A stretch of 64,000 nucleotides of DNA from the NCBI GenBank assembly GCA_001599595.1, contig BCHH01000002.1:1520335-1584334 (forward strand). Reading direction: 5' to 3'. Under the pieces are notes generated by a model that saw only the letters and a list, made by a program, of their open reading frames with translations, was not told the origin of the DNA and made no database searches. The stretch's first letter is position 1. Each line of letters begins with the position of its first letter. Made by a program: the position numbers and the translations under genes. The stretch is from Beverwykella pulmonaria. Lineage: Eukaryota; Ascomycota; Dothideomycetes; Pleosporales; Melanommataceae. This document shows, one piece after another, positions 58,521-64,000 of the stretch.

Positions 58521-60392
58521 TTAGCACAGACCTCCACTAGCATGAACATAGAGGGAATTCATCTTCATACCTTCTGGCGTAGTGAAAGTCATCTGATACT
58601 TTCCCGACGGCCCGCGCGGCGGCGAGTACCCGTCACAGAACACATAGGGATGCAATTCCCTAAATTGAATTGTAGTATGTCCCACCCGCTTCATCCAGTT
58701 GCGCTGCCCGACGTACTGCGTAACGAAGGCTGTCCAGATGGGAATCATTTTAAGCGGTCCGCGACGAGCACGCACTTCGAAGCGTACGCCGCCCGAATCC
58801 TTGTCACGGAAGACCCGGAATGCGTGGAGGTAGGTGCTGTCTTGGATCTCACCTCCGAATTCCTCCTTCTCGCCAGGCTGGAAGAAGTCATCTAATCCGG
58901 GCGTGGTAGTGACTTGGTCTTGGACTTTCATGGCTACCAGCGTGCAGTAGAAGAGTACCATTCTCTCGTAAAGCGTGAACCTCAAATTCGCCCACAAATC
59001 GAGCTGGCCATCTTGGCGATTGACGCGACAGAGCTGGAGACAGGATTCCGTTCGTAGGACCTTGAGCCCGGTCAGCGGGAAGCAGTATCGCATTCTGCGT
59101 CCATCGGGACCTAAGGTAAGGTACAGGATCCTAGCCCGGAGGTCGCTGGCTCGCCAGTAGATCCGGACCCAGACGTTGGTCGCTTCGAAGGGCAGCTCGA
59201 GGACTTTCTGGAAACCGTCGTTGTCTAGGAATTCGATTGCCTGCGCCTCGTCCCTTCCAAGGCATTTGGTCGGTTGACCAAGCGTCTGGAAAGGTGTGCT
59301 GGAATGTCGACCATCATAGATTTTCATTGCCCAATGAGCCACATTGCTGCCCGAATCGTTGGAGTGAGTGGAAAAGGTCTGTGAAGAAGCAGTCGAGTAT
59401 GTCGGCGAATGTGGGATCTCCGGCACAGGCGGTGGAATATAAGGTATATCGCCATAGATCGGAGAACGGGGAGGACGAGGGGGTAGAGGTGGTGGTGGCG
59501 GCGGCGGAGGTGGAGGCGGTGGAATATGACTATATGCTGGATATGTTGGGAAAGTGCGGATGTTTGGACGCGGAACTGTGGGAGCGTGGGGACCTGGTGT
59601 GCGTGATGACCCGCCTTTTGATGGTTAGTACTCACAAGGATAGGTAATAAAAAAAAGTATTTAAACTTTGTGCAGGAAGATTGTGCATGAAGAGGAAAAA
59701 GTTCAGCGTACCATGTGCACGACCATGAGGATCAACATGGAGCCTGCTGAAGTACGTCTCTACGGGCTCTTGTTTCTTCAGCAACTTTTGGAGACGGATT
59801 CGCGTAATGTCAAACTCGTCCTCAACCGGTTCGCTGTCCAAAAGTCAATAAAATGTTCGGTACCAACGTCGACCACTCACCCTTTCAACATAACAAACAT
59901 CTCTTGCAAGTACGATCTGTACAGCTCCAATCGTTGAGGCAAACCAATCCCTTCTGCCTTCATATCAGCCAACGCATCCTCCCAGATGAGATCGTATGGA
60001 GGCGTGCCCGGGAACGCCCCAGGCGCTTGCCGGCCCTTTTTCTTCGATTTGCCAAACATTCCGCGGATATCGTCGAGCGTATGGCCCAAGCTCGGAAGAG
60101 CGACTTCAAGGTCCCTCAGAATCCGGTGTGAATATCTTCCATATTGAGACAAGTCCAGGCCTTCATGGAGCACGTGCAATGCGTTCGAGATGGCAAAAAG
60201 CTCAGCGATATCGCCTGTGATGTCTTTGGAATACTGAGGGATCTCGCTAAGGAAGACGTGCAGGCCGGAAGCCGTGTCTACGGCGTCTTTGGCATAGTCG
60301 AGGAGCCGCCAATCCATGGCGGGTTGGTGGTGGTGCGTGACCTCTCCGTAGACGGGCTGCTCTGGCTTCGGTTGTTTCCTCCAGAAATTCAT
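58521..60392 (-). CDS. Uncharacterised fungal protein, 575 aa (three exons)
   Basis: Exons 60392-59881, 59833-59712 and 59614-58521, in phase. The N-terminal ~220 residues are helical and of a kind I have seen only in Pezizomycotina hypotheticals: LFAISNALHVLHEGLDLSQY, HRILRDLEVALPSLGHTLDD, GAFPGTPPYDLIWEDALADM, LPQRLELYRSYLQEM. A Pro-rich linker with a run of about eleven prolines (near 235-250) follows. The C-terminal ~290 residues form a second unnamed domain with DGRRMRYCFPLTGLKVLRTE, LWANLRFTLYERMVLFYCTL and TTIQFRELHPYVFCDGY. No enzyme motif, signal peptide or membrane helix. The polyproline linker suggests interaction with SH3/profilin-type partners (inference). Confidence 0.85.
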
Positions 60393-61629
60393 CGTAGGAG
60401 GGGGGGAAGATTCAATGCTGGCCCAGCGTAGGCCTATTGAATAGGGCTGTGCGGACTGTGCAGCACAAACAATATGATGTAGTCCAGTGGAAGTGAGAGC
60501 GAATCTTCAGCCGAGGCAAGACAGCTACGTCGTGCGCATGGTTCAGACGACAAGAGCCAACGCAATCGAAGGGAAGAGAAATGATTGTTGGCGGCCAGGC
60601 TGTCTAACGAGCGTGCCTGGTGTTGAACAGGACGGAGGACGTTGCGAGGAGCCTTGACGTGTTCAAGTTCGCGAGATGCGGCAACAGGGAAGCCAATAGA
60701 TTATGTTGTGAACAAAAACCCCTTATAAAATCGGCACCATCGCCGGCCTGCCTTAGTGTTCCCTCTTCTTCTTCAACAACTTTGGTGCAGGTTTGGCCCC
60801 CAAACTTGAAATTTCTTCTCCCTTGGAGCCGCTTTTAATCATGCCGCTTATTCGTATTTTGAACTAGAAATAGAAGACGAGACGCACGTTGCAGAACAGG
60901 ATATCGATAGCTTGGTACGATGCCCGTGTGTGGGCTTCGGTCGAAGCGGAAGGGAGCAACCGAGTGCGGCACGGCATAGTCACCAGGCCACAGCCGCTTT
61001 GCATCACGCGTCAACCGACGTTTTGAATATAATAGGACAGTTCCTCTGGCTTCCTCCACCGAAAGCCGGTGGAGAGATTTCATGTCGTCTCTTGATTGCT
61101 GAAGGGAAAAGTTTCTGCCTAAACCCAGCCGTGCAGATATCGATCTAGTCCCTTATTGTAAGCCAAAGGAGTGATGTGTGGATCGGAAAGATGGAGACAT
61201 GCTCAGCATCGGGCGAGCGTCCTTCGAGTGCCAATCAGCTCTGGACAGGAAGGAGAATAGTGGTGAGGTGCATGCATTGTGCAGATTCCAGGCAGCATCC
61301 TTCGAGAGGCGGTCAGAATTTGCTGCATGTTGGCTTCAGAATTTAGAAATTCAAGAAGAGGAGGAAAACAAAAAATTGCGAGGTAGCATAGTCGAGGCGG
61401 AAATAGTAGATAGATATGCTCGATGGGAGCATTATTTATATGTCTGTTTAGAAATAAGGCTGCGCCTCACTTTCCTCGTGCCACTAGTCCTACCACCCTG
61501 ATAATCGCCTATCAAGGCGTTGATGAGACCAGGGGGAGTATAGGATCGCGTGGATGGTATTTGTTTTCCCAAGGTCTACGACATCTTCTGCAGCGTCTTC
61601 CCCTTTGTAGTCTGAAACATGTTGGCTGC
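60393..61629. other. 1.2-kb non-coding region
   Basis: Upstream region of the 575-aa protein gene and the 3' side of riboflavin synthase. Frames on the plus strand (for example 61178-61501) lack recognisable content. No RNA gene seen. Confidence 0.5.
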
Positions 61630-62444
61630 CTACTTTGCTAGGCTCTTGAGCCTCTCATCCACCAGCTTATTCACCATCTTCTCCAATATAGCAAATTCCC
61701 CGTTCGCCGCACCTTCAAAGTACCCAGCAACGCTCTTCTCCACGTATTTTCCCACCTGGTCAACCTCGACGTTAACGTCCTCGCCTGGCTTCTTGGCCGC
61801 CGTCACAACCTTCTCCTGCGTATACGCGATAAGCATGACCTCCCACCAGCCCTCTGGCCCGTCCTCCACCTTTGTTACCGTCAAGCTCGCGCCATCTATC
61901 GTGACGTAGCCCTTCTCGACGATATATCTGAGCACAGCGGGGTCTCGAGGCTTGAAGCGGAAGGTAAGCGCGTTGCCGTCGGGCGTCACGGATTGGATGG
62001 TGGCGGTGGTGTCGACGTGTCCTTGGACAAAGTGTCCGCCCATTCGTGTCGAAGCAGAGACGGCGCGCTCCAGGTTGACATGCGAGCCTTTCTTAAGAGA
62101 GCCCAGGTTGGTGCGGCGGAGGGTTTCGGGAGCGACGCCGACCTTGAAGGTTGACTTGTCGAATTCCGTTACCGTGAGGCATGTTCCTACTTAGATATTA
62201 GCCAATACTTATGCTGTGACGTGGACGTAGAGACGAACCATTGACGCTGATACTGTCTCCCAAATTCGCGTCTCCGAGAATCGCTTCCGCCGAAATCGTC
62301 AATGACGTGCCGCCACCTCCGGTGGACGTCTGGTCCAGCTCCTCAAGGGCCGCAATAGCTAGCCATCGTCAGCTGAGCCGAGCCGAAACGTAAGCGTGAG
62401 AAGTCGGTCTTACTGCCGATGATTTCAACGAGGCCGGTAAACAT
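61630..62444 (-). CDS. RIB5: Riboflavin synthase alpha subunit (three exons)
   Basis: Exons 62444-62414, 62358-62239 and 62186-61630 give 235 aa. The enzyme dismutates two molecules of 6,7-dimethyl-8-ribityllumazine into riboflavin, the last step of vitamin B2 synthesis. The first exon is 31 nt and encodes the conserved MFTGLVEIIGT start. The two lumazine-binding repeats are visible: GDSISVNGTCLTVTEFD with ERAVSASTRMGGHFVQGHVD in the first, and YVTIDGASLTVTKVEDGPEG with EVDQVGKYVEK in the second. Spacing is standard. A divergent CoA-transferase gene starts 140 bp away, so the two share a promoter region. Confidence 0.95.
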
Positions 62445-62583
62445 TTTAGGGTGGGAGGTTGGATGGGAGGTTTGGTGGGGTTCTTGAGCCTCGGTTTAAG
62501 GAAGCCCACGGGTTTGGATCGCGGGGTGGCATCACTCCATCATTTCCACACTTTCTGGTCTTTCCGCGCAATTATCGTTCATC
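62445..62583. promoter_or_regulatory. 139-bp bidirectional promoter of RIB5 and the CoA-transferase gene
   Basis: The space between the two ATG codons is only 139 bp, so the leaders and core promoters must be very compact. No known motif identified. Confidence 0.5.
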
Positions 62584-64000
62584 ATGGCAGAAATGCTGCT
62601 TAGCACTTCGAAACGTGCAATTCAGACGTCTTTACCACGTATCAGACCCAATTGGTCCACCAACCGCCCAAGGAGACGTTTCGCGACCACAACACCCAGC
62701 GAGGCAGCGTCTCTACCCTTGGCCGGTATCAAGGTCCTAGACCTAACGAGAGTGCTTGCTGGCGTGAGTCACAAACAGTGACGCACAAGTCGCAGCTTCT
62801 GACAGGATTTCCAGCCTTACTGTACGCAAATCTTAGGCGATCTTGGGTATGCGATGGGCAGCCCTGTACGAACCAACTCCTCCGAGGTTGGCAAGCTCGA
62901 AGACCACCAGTTGACACAACTGCAGAGCGGACGTAATCAAGGTCGAACATCCGATTAGAGGAGGTACGGGTGCATATACTCCGACGCTCCGGACGTGGCG
63001 CTTAATGAGCATGTCGAATAGATGATACTCGCGCCTGGGGACCACCATACGCGAAATACATTCAAGGTGAACACGCAGACGGGCCGGGGGAAAGCGCATA
63101 CTATCTTGCTGTGGGTTCCACAAAATATTCATCTTGATCACTGAGCCAATATTTTACTAGGTAAACCGAAACAAGAGGTCATTGGGCCTATCTTTCGCAC
63201 ATCCCGCCGGAGTAGACATTCTCCACCGTCTAGTTAAGGAGTGCGATGTACTCGTCGAAAACTACCTCCCCGGATCGCTGGGAAAATACGCAATGGACTA
63301 TGCTACCGTCTCCAAGATCAATCCAGGGTTAATCTACGCCAGTATCACAGGATATGGACAGACAGGGCCCTATAGAGATCGAGCAGGCTATGATGTGATG
63401 GTCGAAGCGTATGCCTCCCTCCATAAAGTGTGAATGAGCTAACATGTACAAGTGAGATGGGCCTCATGCACATCACCGGCTCCCGCGACGGCCCGCCCGT
63501 CAAAGTCGGCGTCGCAGTCACAGATCTCACAACCGGGCTCTACACATCGAACTCAATCATGGCGGCACTACTCGGGCGAATAAAATCAAGAAAGGGACAA
63601 CACATCGATGCAGCACTCAGTGATTGCCAGATAGCCACCCTCGCGAACATAGCCAGTTCAGCTCTCATCAGTGGGAAGAAGGACTCCGGGAGATGGGGGA
63701 CATCACATCGTTCGTTTCATACCCACCCAATCATTCTAAATGACTGGCTAACGCAGAATAGCCTCCATCGTCCCTTACAAAGCCTTCAAGACCTCGGACG
63801 GCGATATCCTCCTCGGAGGCGGCAACGACCGCCTCTTCGGGATCCTCGCGACTAAAGTTGGGAAACCGGAATGGATCACAGACTCCCGCTTCGTCACCAA
63901 CGCGAAGCGCGTCGAGAACAGACAAATACTTGAAGAGTTGATCGAGAACGAGACACAGAAGTGGACTACATGGGAGTGGCTCGCCAAACTCGAAGGCTGC
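62584..64000 (+). CDS. Class III (CaiB/BaiF) CoA-transferase, probably mitochondrial, 3' end outside window
   Basis: Seven exons in the window: 62584-62763, 62815-62846, 62926-62963, 63022-63110, 63161-63408, 63453-63709 and 63762-64000 (open at the edge). The first exon encodes a basic, Ser/Thr-rich leader (STSKRAIQTSLPRIRPNWS; RPRRRFATTTPS) that fits mitochondrial import. Family motifs: LAGIKVLDLTRVLAGPYCTQ, DLGADVIKVEHPIRG, DDTRAWGPPYA, YLAVNRNKRSLGLSF, VLVENYLPGSLGKY, YASITGYGQTGPYRDRAGYD, GTSHPSIVPYKAF and LLGGGNDRLFGIL. The catalytic Asp should be the one in the GQHIDAALSDCQIA region. Closest in motif pattern to eukaryotic SUGCT (succinyl-CoA:glutarate CoA-transferase); the actual acid substrate is not determined. 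Exons 2 and 3 are short (32 and 38 nt). Confidence 0.9.

Overview
This window is nuclear DNA of a filamentous ascomycete (Pezizomycotina; I cannot fix the class, Dothideomycetes-like is a guess). The evidence is compact genes with many 42-70 nt GT-AG introns carrying CTAAC/CTAAT branch sites, a HET-NACHT-WD40 gene of the fungal NWD type, a hacA gene with the Ire1-type 20-nt intron, and several protein families known to me only from filamentous fungi. All exon models were built by hand from reading frames, splice sites and phase; every multi-exon model below closes to a whole number of codons.

Layout. 0-2.6 kb: 5' part of a HET-NACHT-WD40 gene that runs off the left edge (minus). 2.6-14.6 kb: a gene-poor, accessory-looking stretch with an F-box/2EXR-like hypothetical gene flanked by a 25-nt exact direct repeat, degenerate gene remnants, an intact HAL2-type bisphosphate nucleotidase, a six-exon CorA-like membrane protein, repeat-like sequence and a candidate small secreted peptide. 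14.6-19 kb: an FAD-dependent oxidoreductase and the UPR bZIP factor hacA. 19-24.9 kb: a low-complexity hypothetical protein in otherwise non-coding sequence. 24.9-39.7 kb: a gene-dense core with the VIP1/PPIP5K inositol pyrophosphate kinase, UTP21 (divergent from it), a fungal transcription-factor-like protein, and a divergent cupin/fumarylacetoacetase pair. 39.7-46.9 kb: mostly non-coding with one acidic conserved protein. 46.9-48.6 kb: an MpaB-like (DUF2236) ER oxygenase gene bracketed by diverged ~230-260 bp direct repeats. 49.6-64 kb: a conserved housekeeping block with an acidic nuclear-type protein, BRF1 (TFIIIB), a PHD-finger protein, the PRMT1-type methyltransferase rmtA (two microexons), a 575-aa fungal hypothetical, riboflavin synthase, and a divergent class III CoA-transferase that runs off the right edge.

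Functional themes: ribosome and Pol III capacity (UTP21, BRF1), stress and signalling (hacA, VIP1, HAL2), cofactor and amino-acid metabolism (riboflavin synthase, fumarylacetoacetase, CoA-transferase), and chromatin/arginine methylation (PHD protein, rmtA). No CRISPR, rRNA or convincing tRNA was seen, as expected for this kind of locus. The strongest noteworthy signals are the precisely placeable non-spliceosomal hacA intron, the two single genes bracketed by direct repeats, the rmtA microexons with an altered SAM-binding motif, and the NLR-like gene at the left edge.
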